From: Hyphomicrobiales bacterium | Lineage (GTDB): Bacteria > Pseudomonadota > Alphaproteobacteria > Rhizobiales > Rhizobiaceae | DNA: 64,000 nt | Direction: 5' to 3' | NCBI GenBank assembly: GCA_900472485.1 | Contig: UCII01000021.1 | Location: forward strand, 62,001 to 126,000 | In this document: piece after piece, positions 26,224-35,770 of the stretch | Position numbering within the stretch: the stretch's first letter is position 1 | Layout: each line of letters begins with the position of its first letter | Made by a program: the position numbers and the translations under genes | Notes under the pieces: model-generated | The model's input: the letters and a program-made list of their open reading frames with translations, nothing else | Database searches by the model: none | Told to the model about the DNA's origin: nothing

Positions 26224-26289
26224 AAATAGTGATCCCTACAATAAGAGGCGAAATGCATCTGGTCAATAATTTAATAGGGATCACTATTT
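26224..26289. promoter_or_regulatory. Duplicated TetR operator between the SDR and tetR genes
   Basis: AAATAGTGATCCCTA at 26224-26238 is repeated as a perfect inverted copy, TAGGGATCACTATTT, at 26275-26289, with a 36-bp spacer. Each copy contains the imperfect palindrome TAGNGATCNCTA, so each is likely a full dimer site. One abuts each start codon (SDR ATG at 26202, tetR ATG at 26292). Confidence 0.8.
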
Positions 26290-26291
26290 TA

Positions 26292-26909
26292 ATGGAGAAG
26301 CCAGTCCGCAAACGAGGCAGGCCACGTGTGCTCGATCGCGACGTTGGGCTTGACATCGCGGCACGGCTGTTCTGGGAACGCGGTTACGAGGGAACATCGA
26401 CCGCTGATCTCACAAAGGCCATGGGGATCAATCCGCCGACGCTCTATTCGATGTTCGGCTCGAAGGAGGAATTGTACCGTCAGGCGCTCGACTTCAGCGT
26501 TGCCCGCGAAAACAGCCGTCGATTGGAAATCTTGCAGTCCAATCGCCCGCTTCACGAAGCCCTGAGGCTCTATCTCTACGATATTGCCGACGGAGACACG
26601 CAGCCCGACAAGCCGCGCGGGTGCATGGTCTCGACGGCTGTCCTGCAACATGCGGAAGAGAATGCATCCGTGGCAAGGATGACGGCAGCATTGCGCGAGA
26701 CGTCGATGCAGACCCTCAAAGCCCGCTTCGACCGTGCCGTTGAGGAAGGCGAACTGCCTTCACACACCGACACCGACACGCTCGCGCGCTTCTATGGTGC
26801 GATCATCCAGGGCATGTCCGCTCAGGCTTGCGACGGCGCCTGCAACGCCCTGTTGAAACGGCTGATCGACCTCGCACTCACGGCCTGGCCTGGAAAGCGT
26901 AGCATCTAA
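26292..26909 (+). CDS. TetR/AcrR-family transcriptional repressor
   Basis: 205 residues from ATG 26292; the frame is open to 26229 but that part is the operator region. The N-terminal helix-turn-helix is KRGRPRVLDRDVGLDIAARLF followed by YEGTSTADLTKAMGINPPTLYSMFGSKEELYR (about 25-60). The C-terminal ligand domain has PRGCMVSTAVLQH and ARFYGAIIQGMSAQACDGA, the YxaF/AcrR-like subgroup. The ATG follows the right-hand operator copy by two bases, suggesting autorepression and a short leader. Confidence 0.9.
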   Translation: MEKPVRKRGRPRVLDRDVGLDIAARLFWERGYEGTSTADLTKAMGINPPTLYSMFGSKEELYRQALDFSVARENSRRLEILQSNRPLHEALRLYLYDIADGDTQPDKPRGCMVSTAVLQHAEENASVARMTAALRETSMQTLKARFDRAVEEGELPSHTDTDTLARFYGAIIQGMSAQACDGACNALLKRLIDLALTAWPGKRSI

Positions 26910-27294
26910 CGGGAAGTTCGACCCAAAGACACGTCAAGTGGTCTTGCTGGCCGGAAGCGTCGCAGGACTTTTCTGGTGATTGCCCCGGGCGCTCTTGAAG
27001 AGAATCGAACCCACGACCTTGTTACCAAGAAATTCCCCTCAAGGGCGAGAACCTGGGCTTCGCACAGCCCGCCTTGATCGCCGACATCGAGTTTCGGGGA
27101 CGGAACGATGACCAGGGCGTGCCGAACTGCATTCATCCTCAATCGTAGGTACAGGACGATTGAACACCTCAATATCTGGCTAAAAGAAGCCTTGGATGAT
27201 TTTCACGTCGCGATGAGCGATGAGCGATGAGGCGGAATAATCGTCAATCATCCGTTCGGATGGAACAACTTGCGCGGATGGCTATTTCCCAGTT
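26910..27294. other. Intergenic region with a tRNA-3-prime-like scar
   Basis: 385 bp without a supported gene. On the minus strand, 27032-26974 contains TTGGTAA, GGTCGTGGGTTCGATTC and later CACCA, resembling the 3-prime half of a tRNA, but the stems do not pair, so it is not called a tRNA gene. Confidence 0.4.
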
Positions 27295-28278
27295 ATGGCC
27301 AATGCGCGCTGCTGTTACCTTGCGATCTCGATCATTTTGATATCATGGCATCCGGCTGTCGCTGCGGCGATAACCGCGCAAGATGTGAATACAGCTTCCA
27401 TTTCGTCCATACAGATCGAAGCGCCAAGCGCCAAGCCGAAGGATCCTGACGCGGCGATCGTGAAGCTCCAGGTTCTGCTAGATCGAGCCGGCGCTTCACC
27501 GGGCGCGATCGACGGCTTTCGCGGGGAGAACCTGAACAAGGCAATTGCGGGGTTTGAAGATTTGCAAGGGCTTCCCGTTAGTGAAAAACCCGACGCCACC
27601 GTAATGGGGCGGCTCGATGACCACATCCCAGCCATTCAGAGTTATTCAATAACAGCAGACGACGGGAAGGACCTCGTACCGAACATCCCCAAGGACTATG
27701 CCTTGCAGGCAAAGATGCAGCATCTCGGTTATACCAGCATTGCCGAGAAATTGGCCGAACGCTTCCATATGAGCATTGCCCTCCTCAAGATACTCAATCC
27801 GACCGCTTCCTTCACCCCCGGTGAAACAATCTCGATTGCGGTACCTGGCGCTGCAAAGAGCGACACGGTGAAACGAATCGAAGTCCACAGAAAATCGGGC
27901 CAGGTGTACGCATTTGCGGAAGACGGCTCTTTGTTGGCGGTCTACCCAGCCACGATCGGCAGCAAGGAATCACCTTCTCCTTCCGGCAGGCACAAGGTCA
28001 AAGGTGTCGCACGCTTGCCGACATACACCTATAATCCGAAAATCAACTTTCAGCAGGGTCATAATAAGGGAATATTACAGCTGCCGAGCGGCCCGAACAA
28101 TCCCGTCGGTACAGTCTGGATCGATTTGACAGAACCCACCTATGGGATCCATGGAACGCCGGATCCAGAACTCATCGGCAAGGCCGGCTCTCATGGATGC
28201 GTCCGCTTGACAAATTGGGATGTAGAAGAGCTCGCAGGAATGGTTAAGCCGGGCGTAGTTGTTGAATTTCTCGACTGA
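27295..28278 (+). CDS. L,D-transpeptidase (YkuD) with peptidoglycan-binding domain
   Basis: 327 residues. A signal peptide (to about AVAAA, residue 25) is followed by a PG_binding_1-like helical domain (about 52-105; IVKLQVLLDRAGASPGAIDGF), a LysM-like segment (about 150-185; MSIALLKILNPTASFTPGETI) and the YkuD catalytic domain (about 195-327). The active site is HGTPDP followed by SHGCVRLTN with Cys302. Such enzymes make 3-3 crosslinks in peptidoglycan or attach outer-membrane proteins. The ribosome site before the ATG is weak. Monocistronic. Confidence 0.93.
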   Translation: MANARCCYLAISIILISWHPAVAAAITAQDVNTASISSIQIEAPSAKPKDPDAAIVKLQVLLDRAGASPGAIDGFRGENLNKAIAGFEDLQGLPVSEKPDATVMGRLDDHIPAIQSYSITADDGKDLVPNIPKDYALQAKMQHLGYTSIAEKLAERFHMSIALLKILNPTASFTPGETISIAVPGAAKSDTVKRIEVHRKSGQVYAFAEDGSLLAVYPATIGSKESPSPSGRHKVKGVARLPTYTYNPKINFQQGHNKGILQLPSGPNNPVGTVWIDLTEPTYGIHGTPDPELIGKAGSHGCVRLTNWDVEELAGMVKPGVVVEFLD

Positions 28279-28340
28279 ACATCAGCCGGCATCCTCGTTG
28301 CCGGAGAAGGGTTCGCGATAGCGGCGTGCTTGACGCACCT

Positions 28341-28560
28341 CGGCACAAGCAAAGCCGAGCGTTCTTGAAACTATTGAATAGGCCGGGTGCGTCCTGGAAG
28401 GGTGGCTTCTGCTACTTCGTTGTCGGGTCGTCCATCTGCGTGTTCTCCTGCTGTTCGAAGCCGATCACGCGGCGCAGGGAAGGACCGGTGCTACGAGCGT
28501 TGCGCTTGCGGCGGCGAGGATGGAGCGTCCGCCGATCGAAAATGGGTGCGGGAATTTCAT
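28341..28560 (-). pseudogene. Decayed 5-prime fragment of a Tat-signal SDR oxidoreductase
   Basis: On the minus strand from ATG 28560 the reading MKFPHPFSIGGRSILAAASA resembles a Tat-like export signal and stops after about 31 codons. In the next frame it continues EQQENTQMDDPTTK, then after a TAG, QKPPFQDAPGL. The DPTTK(Y)-KPPF string is characteristic of the N-terminus of a common stress-associated SDR family (YhdF/YhxC-like) in rhizobia. One frameshift plus one stop, and loss of the Rossmann domain, indicate a dead remnant. Confidence 0.4.
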
Positions 28561-28680
28561 GACTGCCACCTTCGGCGTGTGGGGCGTTTTCTGCCCGAGG
28601 CACCGGGGCGCTGTAATGTTCCATTCACCGGAACCAAGCGCCGGCTCTGCGTGTTGCCTTGTCGAACCAGGAGTATTGTC

Positions 28681-29556
28681 ATGCCGCACCTCCACACCCG
28701 TGACCTGCAGATTGCTTTCGAAGAATCGGGAGCACGCGACGGTCATCCAGTTCTCTTGCTGCATGGATGGCCCGACGACGCCTCCACTTGGAAAGCTGTG
28801 TCGTCAAACCTGCAGCACCGAAACCTTCGTCTCGTCGCGCCTTACCTTCGCGGCTTCGGCGGAACCGTTTTCCGGAACGACAAGGCGTTGCGCACTGCGA
28901 ACGGAGCGGTTCTCGCAATGGACGCGATCGCCCTTATGGACGGTCTCGGCATCGAGCGGTTTTCCGTCGTCGGTCACGACTGGGGGTCGAATATCGCCGA
29001 AGCGCTTGCCATCGGATGGCCGGGCCGCGTCGACAGGATGGCGCTTCTTTCCTCGCTGCCGCGCTTTGGCGGACTGAAGACGCCGCCCTTCCGGCAGGCG
29101 CAGCGCTATTGGTACCATTGGTTCATGGCAACGAAGCGCGGCGCCGACGCGATCGAAAGGGATCCGCACGGGTTCGCACGGATTCAATGGGAAAACTGGA
29201 GCCCCCACGGCTGGTTCGACGAGGAGACGTTCGACGCCGTGTCGAAATCCTTCGACAATCCGGACTGGGTGGCCATTACCCTCCACAGCTACAGAGTTCG
29301 GTGGGGCGAGGCCGAGCCCGATCCGCAAAGCGTCTGGCTCGAAGATCGCATCAGGGAGACGCGATCCCTTTCTCTTCCCGCGGTTTACTTTCAGGGCATC
29401 GAGGATGGCGTCAATCCGCCGGAACTGTCCGAAGACCTGCACAAGAAGTTCTCCGGTCCCTTCGACCGGATCGTCCTTCAGAATGTCGGGCACTTCCCAC
29501 AGCGGGAAGATCCGGAAACGGTGGCCCGGGAACTGGCGATCTTTCTCAAAAAGTGA
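28681..29556 (+). CDS. Alpha/beta hydrolase, epoxide-hydrolase/dehalogenase-like
   Basis: 291 residues from ATG 28681 with AGGAG seven bases upstream; the frame is open much further left but only as a shadow. The oxyanion-hole motif is HGWPDD (28-33), the nucleophile elbow GHDWGS with Asp100 rather than Ser, and the terminal His lies in NVGHFPQRED. An Asp nucleophile points to epoxide hydrolase or haloalkane dehalogenase chemistry rather than an esterase. The cap domain is rich in Trp (YWYHWFM, WENWSPHGWF). Substrate unknown. Confidence 0.87.
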   Translation: MPHLHTRDLQIAFEESGARDGHPVLLLHGWPDDASTWKAVSSNLQHRNLRLVAPYLRGFGGTVFRNDKALRTANGAVLAMDAIALMDGLGIERFSVVGHDWGSNIAEALAIGWPGRVDRMALLSSLPRFGGLKTPPFRQAQRYWYHWFMATKRGADAIERDPHGFARIQWENWSPHGWFDEETFDAVSKSFDNPDWVAITLHSYRVRWGEAEPDPQSVWLEDRIRETRSLSLPAVYFQGIEDGVNPPELSEDLHKKFSGPFDRIVLQNVGHFPQREDPETVARELAIFLKK

Positions 29557-29851
29557 AGCCGACCCCGAAATATTAAATGGTAGCTGGCTGTCACCTAGTG
29601 TGGGGAGCCACAGCCCCGACCTCGGCGCTGATTTGTTGAAAACACAATACGCTCCCGAGGAGAGATGAATCGAAAGACCCTGTTGCTTCAGGAACTATCC
29701 GTTTGAACTCCTCATCAGCAGCGGAGATCGGCTTGGCCTGCAGGGAATGACCGATTTGGGTTGACGGCGGCCGACCTGGACTGAAGGCGACAGCGGAGTT
29801 CAAGATTTGGTTTGTATCGAGCAACTGGACACAAAATATCGGCACCTGCTC

Positions 29852-31642
29852 TCATGCCACCAGCCCCTTGGTCAGTTCGAGTGCCTGTCGTTCGAACAGC
29901 CTGCGGTAAATGCCGTTATTGAGGCGAATGAGCGCTTGATGGTCACCCTCTTCCACGATCTTTCCCTTGTCGAAGACCAATAGACGATCCAGCGCCCGCA
30001 CCGTCGAAAGTCGGTGCGCGATCACCAGCGTCGTGCGGCCCTCCATAAGGCGTTCCATCGCCTGCTGGATCTGCACCTCGCTCTCGCTGTCAAGGCTTGA
30101 GGTCGCCTCGTCCAGAATGAGAATGGGTGCATCAGCCAGAAAGGCTCGGGCGATGGCGACACGCTGACGCTCGCCGCCGGACAATTTGACGCCGCGCTCG
30201 CCTACCATCGTCTCATAGCCCTTCGGCAAGTCCATGATAAAGTGATGCGCACTGGCCTGTTTCGCCGCATTCTCGATCTCGCGCCGTGACGCGTTCGGCC
30301 GGCCATAGGCGATATTTTCGGCGAGCGTGCGATGAAACAGGATCGGCTCCTGTTGGACGATGGCAATCTGGCTGCGCAGGCTAGACTGCGTGACATCGGC
30401 GATATCCTGTCCATCAATTCGGATCGATCCAGACTTCACGTCATGGAGGCGCTGGATGAGCTTGACGAAGGTCGTCTTGCCGGAACCGGAATGGCCGACC
30501 AGTCCGACCCGCTCGCCCAGTTTAATGTCAACCGAGAAATCTTCATAGAGCGGTGTAGGATGAGCCCCGTACTGGAAGGTAACGCGATCGAACACGATTT
30601 CGCCCCTACCGATCGAGATCGCCTTCGCATTTGGCTTATCCTCAATACCCAGCGGCGTTTTGTCGAGCAGGACAAGTTCTTCCATATCGTTGACGGCGCG
30701 CTGTAAGTTTCGAATGTCTTGTCCGACCGAACGCAGATATCCCTGCAGGACGAAGAACATCGCCAACACGAATGTGATGTCGCCCGGCGTCGCCAGCCCC
30801 TGCTGCCACATGACAAGGCCAGTGCCAAGAATACCGGCCTGCATGGAGACCATCATGAAACCCTGGATCGTGCCGTTCAGTGTCCCGCGCTTCCACGTCC
30901 GCCGTGTTCGACTGTCCCATTTGGCCAGCACATGGCGCAAACGTTCCTCTTCGCGGTTTTCGGCGCCGAAAGCCTTCACGACCGAGTTGCAGCTGATGGC
31001 ATCCGCTAGCGCGCCACCCAGCTTGGTATCCCATGCGTTAGCGAGCTTTGCCGCCGGCGACACGTACCCCGTCGAGAGCATGACCGTCACGCCGATATAG
31101 ATCAGCGATCCTGCCGCCACGAGCAGACCCATGATCGGCCAATAACTGCCGAGCACGATACTGGCGCCCACGAGCATGATGATCGAGGGCAGCAAGGCTA
31201 TCAGGAGGAGGTCGTTGAGCGAGTCGAGCGCCCACATGCCACGAGTGATCTTGCGGACGGTCGAGCCGGCGAAACTATTGGCATGCCAATCGGTCGAGAA
31301 GCGCTGCACTTTGTGAAAGCCGTTATTGACCACGTCCGCCATGATGCGCAGCGTCAGACGGATGATCCCGTCGAAAATAAACCAGCGCAGTGTAACGCTG
31401 GTCAAGCCAAGGGCGACGACGACAACGAAGGCATGGATGGCGTCAGCGGCCGCACTGCCGCTGGCAATCGCATCGACGATCTGACCGGAAAACACCGGCA
31501 CCAGAACTTCGGCCAGAGTGCTGACAATTACCAGCAGGATGATGATGCCCACCAGAGTGGGACGATGGGTCCACTGACGAAAAACAAAGCCGAGCACATT
31601 GCGATAAGCATCGGCACGGAAGTCGAACTTCTTGCGAGTCAT
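29852..31642 (-). CDS. ABC exporter, fused membrane and ATPase domains
   Basis: 596 residues. Six membrane helices (about 25-320) are followed by a nucleotide-binding domain with GHSGSGKTTFVKLI (Walker A), LSGGERQRVAIARAFL (signature), ILILDEATSSLD (Walker B) and the switch His in IAHRLSTV. This is the half-transporter form, working as a homodimer or pairing with another half. The membrane part has the intracellular loop DLLLIALLPSIIMLVG and the STLAEVLVPVFSGQIVDAI entry helix seen in MsbA/LipA-like exporters. Substrate unknown; a second exporter of similar size lies at 36507-38360. Confidence 0.92.
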   Translation of the reverse strand: MTRKKFDFRADAYRNVLGFVFRQWTHRPTLVGIIILLVIVSTLAEVLVPVFSGQIVDAIASGSAAADAIHAFVVVVALGLTSVTLRWFIFDGIIRLTLRIMADVVNNGFHKVQRFSTDWHANSFAGSTVRKITRGMWALDSLNDLLLIALLPSIIMLVGASIVLGSYWPIMGLLVAAGSLIYIGVTVMLSTGYVSPAAKLANAWDTKLGGALADAISCNSVVKAFGAENREEERLRHVLAKWDSRTRRTWKRGTLNGTIQGFMMVSMQAGILGTGLVMWQQGLATPGDITFVLAMFFVLQGYLRSVGQDIRNLQRAVNDMEELVLLDKTPLGIEDKPNAKAISIGRGEIVFDRVTFQYGAHPTPLYEDFSVDIKLGERVGLVGHSGSGKTTFVKLIQRLHDVKSGSIRIDGQDIADVTQSSLRSQIAIVQQEPILFHRTLAENIAYGRPNASRREIENAAKQASAHHFIMDLPKGYETMVGERGVKLSGGERQRVAIARAFLADAPILILDEATSSLDSESEVQIQQAMERLMEGRTTLVIAHRLSTVRALDRLLVFDKGKIVEEGDHQALIRLNNGIYRRLFERQALELTKGLVA

Positions 31643-32176
31643 TTTAACCAGTCCGGCTCCGTATTTACTCAGCCGGCCCCAAAATCGAGAGTTAATAGAC
31701 GCGGCCGGAGCGGAAGACGAGCTAACCCCGGCAGATTGGTTGAGTTGTGAAGGAAACGGAAAACCGCATGACGTCGTGCCCCGTGGCGGGAAACGAACGG
31801 AAATAACCTAGTGTCGGGTCATTCCGGACGGAGGCGTTTCGATGAATGCTGGTGTCATGCAACGCCTCCTTTGATTGATTTGCAGCGATGGAATTTCTGT
31901 ATCGGACTAATTCGGCTTTGCCAACTCGTTTTTTCTACTTTGCGGAGTATAATGCGCGAATCCACACCATTTCGACGCATGATGCGACCGCATCCGGTCT
32001 GGAGCTTGTCGCAGTTGCGGTGGATTCACGCCGCGAGTCAAAACCCGCCTTGCCGCACCTTCGGGGCTTTGCGCCTGTCGCAGCCGAACTGAAGCAAGTC
32101 ACTCAGCGGCGGAGGAGCGTGAGCCGGCGGTGATCGGCAAGCCTATTATCTCCACTTCGGAAAATAACATAGTTTC
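31643..32176. other. Intergenic region, no supported gene
   Basis: 534 bp between the ABC exporter start and the DUF3592 gene stop. Two overlapping plus-strand frames (31811-32092 and 31888-32133) show no family motif or ribosome site. It must contain the exporter promoter near its left end. Confidence 0.5.
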
Positions 32177-32602
32177 CTAGCTGAGCAGAATGGCGGCCCC
32201 AATGAGGATGACAAGGAATGCAGGCGGCAGAAGGACGATAGATTGGAGCCAGACGCCGGAGAGCGAGTCCGTTTGCGCATGGTTTGGATGAGCGGGGTCG
32301 TAAAGGATCGCCAGCTTGGAACCGGATGCATATTCCTGAGATGTTGAACCGACGCCGGATGTGAACGACGCCTCCCGACCATCGGCCGTGCGAAAGGTGA
32401 ATCTGGGATAGTACATGACCCCATAGCTGGTATTGCGCTCGACAGCACCCTCGAAGCTGGCCTCGGCCCGCTGTGCCCGCATAGCGAAACCCAAGCCGTG
32501 CGCGAAGGCCACGATACCAGGCACCAGCAGGAGCAGGCCGATTCCCAGGACGATGCGGCCGCCCTTCCGGACACGAACGTGATGCTGATCGTCGACGGGC
32601 AT
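32177..32602 (-). CDS. DUF3592-family membrane protein
   Basis: 141 residues from ATG 32602 with GGGAGG seven bases upstream; the longer open frame to 32869 is not protein-like. Two membrane helices (about 18-38 and 118-140) flank a beta domain with the DUF3592 pattern: YYPRFTFRTADGREASFTSGVGST, then YASGSKLAILYDPAHPNHAQ. Function of the family is not established. Stand-alone. Confidence 0.82.
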   Translation of the reverse strand: MPVDDQHHVRVRKGGRIVLGIGLLLLVPGIVAFAHGLGFAMRAQRAEASFEGAVERNTSYGVMYYPRFTFRTADGREASFTSGVGSTSQEYASGSKLAILYDPAHPNHAQTDSLSGVWLQSIVLLPPAFLVILIGAAILLS

Positions 32603-32850
32603 CAGGCTCCCTCCCCTTACAATGCCCGCGAACTTACATCCACAATACAGAGACACCAAGCGCTCTATGCTCGTCAATTTGATCCTCTCTGCTAGAGTGC
32701 TCAAATGGAGTTTGACAATAGTATCCAGCGAAAGAGGCGAACCGTGGTGCTGTTCCGCACTTGGGTGAAGAGTTCGGTTGCGGGTCAACGACAACGAACT
32801 GAAATCGCCATTGCTGGCGTGATGAATTTGTTGACGGAAAGGCGTGTCGA

Positions 32851-33117
32851 ATGGCGAAATGGGAAGCAAATGACTTCGGCCCGGAGAGTATTGCGCTGGA
32901 CTTCGACAAGGGGTTGCGGCCGGTCACCGCGGACGAGTTGGGACGTCAGATAATTCGGATCAATCGGCTCTGTACGATTTTGTCCCGTGTTCTCTCTGCG
33001 GCGGAAATAGCCGTGACGGACCGCGAGCGCATCTGGACGGAGATTGAAGAGTTTCAGGATCAGAACTTTAAGGCCTACAAGTCTCTGCTTGGGCGTGACG
33101 CTGCGAGCAGCCCGTAG
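32851..33117 (+). CDS. Small hypothetical protein
   Basis: 88 residues, ATG preceded by GGAAAGG at eight bases. The sequence is helical and charged (DELGRQIIRINRLCTILSRVLSAAEIAVTDRERIWTEI region) with no membrane segment or known motif. The composition is protein-like and distinct from a shadow frame, as no gene lies opposite. Divergent from the DUF3592 gene. Confidence 0.45.
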   Translation: MAKWEANDFGPESIALDFDKGLRPVTADELGRQIIRINRLCTILSRVLSAAEIAVTDRERIWTEIEEFQDQNFKAYKSLLGRDAASSP

Positions 33118-33435
33118 CCAGCTCTTCTTTAGATCCAAATTGCTTCCCGGTTGAGAAGACGCTGGTCAGCGCCACGGCGATATCAACCTATCGCCAACCG
33201 GCTCTCCATTGAACAGGCGGCTTTACTCCGAAAACTGCAATTCCGGGCTTCGCGCGGCCCATCTCCTGATAGCGATGGATGGGTTCGATTGCCTCTTTCG
33301 AGATTCCTTCGGGCGCGGATCAGCATTCATGACTACCCATAGCGCTGGAAAAAATTCTCGGAAGGCATCAGTCGGAGGTGGTACCTTGGGATCCTGATTG
33401 CCGCTGGAAGGGAGCCCTGCAGGCGCGCGCGCACC
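33118..33435. other. Intergenic region, nothing seen
   Basis: 318 bp. No frame with a start, ribosome site and protein-like sequence, and no strong hairpin was found. Confidence 0.45.
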
Positions 33436-33648
33436 TCAATTTGTCCGCCGTCCACCGCCCTCGGCCCGGAGCTGATCGATGGCATCCAGCGCCTCATCCG
33501 CTGACCACCCCGCACGTAAAGCCGCGGCGACTAGGCGAACCTCCACCTCCTGCTCCAGTTTAAGAAAGGAAACCTCAAGCGCTTCTTTCGCCGTCACGAC
33601 GTGATCATCATGCGGCGCAACGTCAGGAATTCGTGCAGTCTTTGGCAA
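33436..33648 (-). CDS. Small hypothetical protein with TTG start
   Basis: 70 residues. The TTG at 33648 is supported by GGGAGAG six bases upstream. The protein is acidic and helical (TAKEALEVSFLKLEQEVEVRLVAAALRAGWSADEALDAI region), soluble, with a basic GGGRRTN end. I do not recognise a domain; the AGWSADEALDAI turn looks UBA-like but that is weak. Confidence 0.5.
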   Translation of the reverse strand: MPKTARIPDVAPHDDHVVTAKEALEVSFLKLEQEVEVRLVAAALRAGWSADEALDAIDQLRAEGGGRRTN

Positions 33649-33835
33649 TGTACTCTCCCGTCAAGTTGAGGAACTATCTTGATGGTTTAATTGCCGTCCA
33701 GATCGCGGCGTAGAGGTCTTTGCCAGCCCATTGCGCACCTAAGAGGTTCAGTCAGAAGTCTAATCAACGACCGTCTCACCCGCGGACGTTATAAGGATAG
33801 ATGCGAGCTGGCAGAGAGCACGCGTATCGGCGCTG

Positions 33836-34129
33836 CTAATCGCAGCGCCGGATGGTTTTAGTGATCTGATCACCGTTTTCATCGGTGCGAGTGACGGTCC
33901 TTGTCATGCATCCGCCGCGATCATTATAACGATCGTAACGGTCACGATCGCGACCCGATCCGATAGCAATGCCCCGATCGCTTAGCGCCACATATGGATG
34001 GTGATGGCGATGATGACGATAGCCTTGATCATACGAAGGCCCATCGACGATTACCTCCTCTGCAACCGCAGCCGCAGGCAAACCAGCACCGATAACGATG
34101 GCCGCACAGGCAACAATTATCTTTCGCAT
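33836..34129 (-). CDS. Small secreted His/Arg/Asp-rich protein
   Basis: 97 residues from ATG 34129 with AAGGAGG eight bases upstream. A signal peptide (MRKIIVACAAIVIGAGLPAA region, cleavage near AVAEE) is followed by a short mature part containing RHHRHHHPY, then RDRDRYDRYNDRGG, and a C-terminal CMTRTVTRTDENGDQITKTIRRC with two Cys that could pair. Similar short YxxHHRHHH-type periplasmic proteins occur widely in rhizobia; function unknown, metal binding possible. Confidence 0.75.
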   Translation of the reverse strand: MRKIIVACAAIVIGAGLPAAAVAEEVIVDGPSYDQGYRHHRHHHPYVALSDRGIAIGSGRDRDRYDRYNDRGGCMTRTVTRTDENGDQITKTIRRCD

Positions 34130-34347
34130 TTGCGTATCCTCCTTAATTTCCCTCATGATCAACTGGCAAAGCGGAATAATGTTCCACCCTCCTCGCCTGA
34201 TGGCCGAGTATGGTGCGAAGCCTTTTCACATCCTGACCGGTGCTGTCGTCATCTTTCGGAAGGATCAAAGGGGCATTGCCTCGCATTTAAAGAGAGTCTG
34301 TGGAGGCGGGACTGCGTAGCGGCGACACCTTATTAATTTGTGCCACT

Positions 34348-35499
34348 TCAACTCCGCCCAGATGAAACACTTTGCGCACGGGTCGTTGCCGCAATCGACT
34401 TTGCGATTTGCAATGCCTCGATCCCAATCTGGCGAAGCAGGCCGGTGGTGGCAGGATTGAAGCCGCAGAAGTATAGATTGTCCTTTCCCGGCTGAAGCTC
34501 GTCCCTTGCCGGCTTCCCGGCATTCGAAAACCGCTCTGCCAAATCCGGCAGAAATGCTTAGAGAGATGGTCTATAGCCGGTCGCCAGCACAATCGCATCG
34601 AATTCAACGGATCGGTCATTGACGAAGAACACGTTGGCGCCGTCCGACATTTCGATGCCGGGAAACACCTTAATCCGACCATCCCTGATCTTCGCGATGG
34701 TACCAATGTCGATCAAGGGAGTCCGGCCTTGCTCTATCATCGTAGTCAGAGGTCCCTGCCGGGAGCGCTTAAGACCCAGTTCCTCGATATCGCGGTAGCG
34801 CAAGTGCAGAATGGGCGCGTTTACCGCGTCGACCATTCTGTGCGGAAAATGTTGTTGAGCGATGGCGATCGTCGCACTTGGCAGGCCAAAAATCTCCCTC
34901 GGTACGATATTGACCGGACCGCGGACCGACATGGCGACGTCAATACCCGCTTCGGCACATTCCAGCGCAATCTCTCCTGCCGAGTTTCCGAAGCCGACGA
35001 CCAGGATACGACCGGCGCCGAGGGCAGAAGCATTCCGGTATTCGGAAGAGTGAATAATATTTCCTGGAAAATTGTTCTGACCGGCCCAATGCGGTCTGAT
35101 GGGAGTCCTCGACAGACCGGTCGCGACTATAACCGCTCTCGCCTCGAACACATCGCCGTCGGTGGTCTCGACACTCCAATCCGTCTTTTTGGCTACGCGC
35201 GCCACGGTCTTGTCGGTGAGAATTCGAAGGTTGTTTTCCCGCGCATAGCTTTCGAGGTAGTCGATGACCTGCAGCCGCGACGGATATTTCGGAAAGCCGG
35301 CGGGCATCGGTCTTCCGGGAAGGGCTGAGTGGCTCTTGTCAGTATGGAGGTGAAGACGATCGTAGTGCCGCCGCCAGGACGCGCCAAGCTTGTTCGTTGC
35401 TTCGAGGATGATGGAACGGCAGCCATTTGCACGGAGCGCCGCGGCGCATGCCAACCCCGCCGGGCCTGCACCGATTATGACTGTCTCCTCATCAGCCAT
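34348..35499 (-). pseudogene. Flavin-dependent NAD(P)H monooxygenase-like protein interrupted by an in-frame stop
   Basis: From ATG 35499 (GAGG eight bases upstream) the reading gives an FAD site GAGPAGLACA, an NADPH site GFGNSAGEIA, and the ATGYRPSL motif of flavoprotein monooxygenases (YUCCA/CzcO-like). A TAA at 34560-34558 follows immediately, but the same frame continues AFLPDLAERF and NLYFCGFNPATTGLLRQIG to 34348, the expected C-terminal FAD-closing segment. The intact length would be about 383 residues. One nonsense codon therefore splits the gene; the shortened product lacks the last 70 residues. A sequencing error is the alternative. Confidence 0.75.
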
Positions 35500-35770
35500 G
35501 TGCACTTCCTCAAGTAAGGTCCCATCTTCAACACCGGAGGCTACACCATCATCGGGCTCCAAGCCTATACCGGCAAGCGCGATGTCTGCGATGCCATTGA
35601 TATTGCCGGCTTCGATGAAGAGCCATTGCCGGATGATAAGTTGATCGTCGCGTCCCGCGAGCCCTCTGGACGACTAACGTCACCAATGAGAGTGCGCTGG
35701 TCAGCCAGCCGGAAGTGTTTTAATTTTGCCGGCATATGCGTTGCCGGGAGACGGCATTGGACGGAACTAC

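Noticed and set aside
26974-27032. tRNA gene on the minus strand
   Set aside because: Has tRNA-like 3-prime wording, but the anticodon and T stems do not pair and there is no 5-prime half.
29591-29845. 84-codon minus-strand frame downstream of the ABC exporter
   Set aside because: No ribosome site or motif; composition not convincing.
35500-35770. Open frames on both strands between the flavoprotein and membrane-protein genes
   Set aside because: Both strands read somewhat protein-like, but neither has a start with a ribosome site or a recognised family, so the true strand cannot be told.
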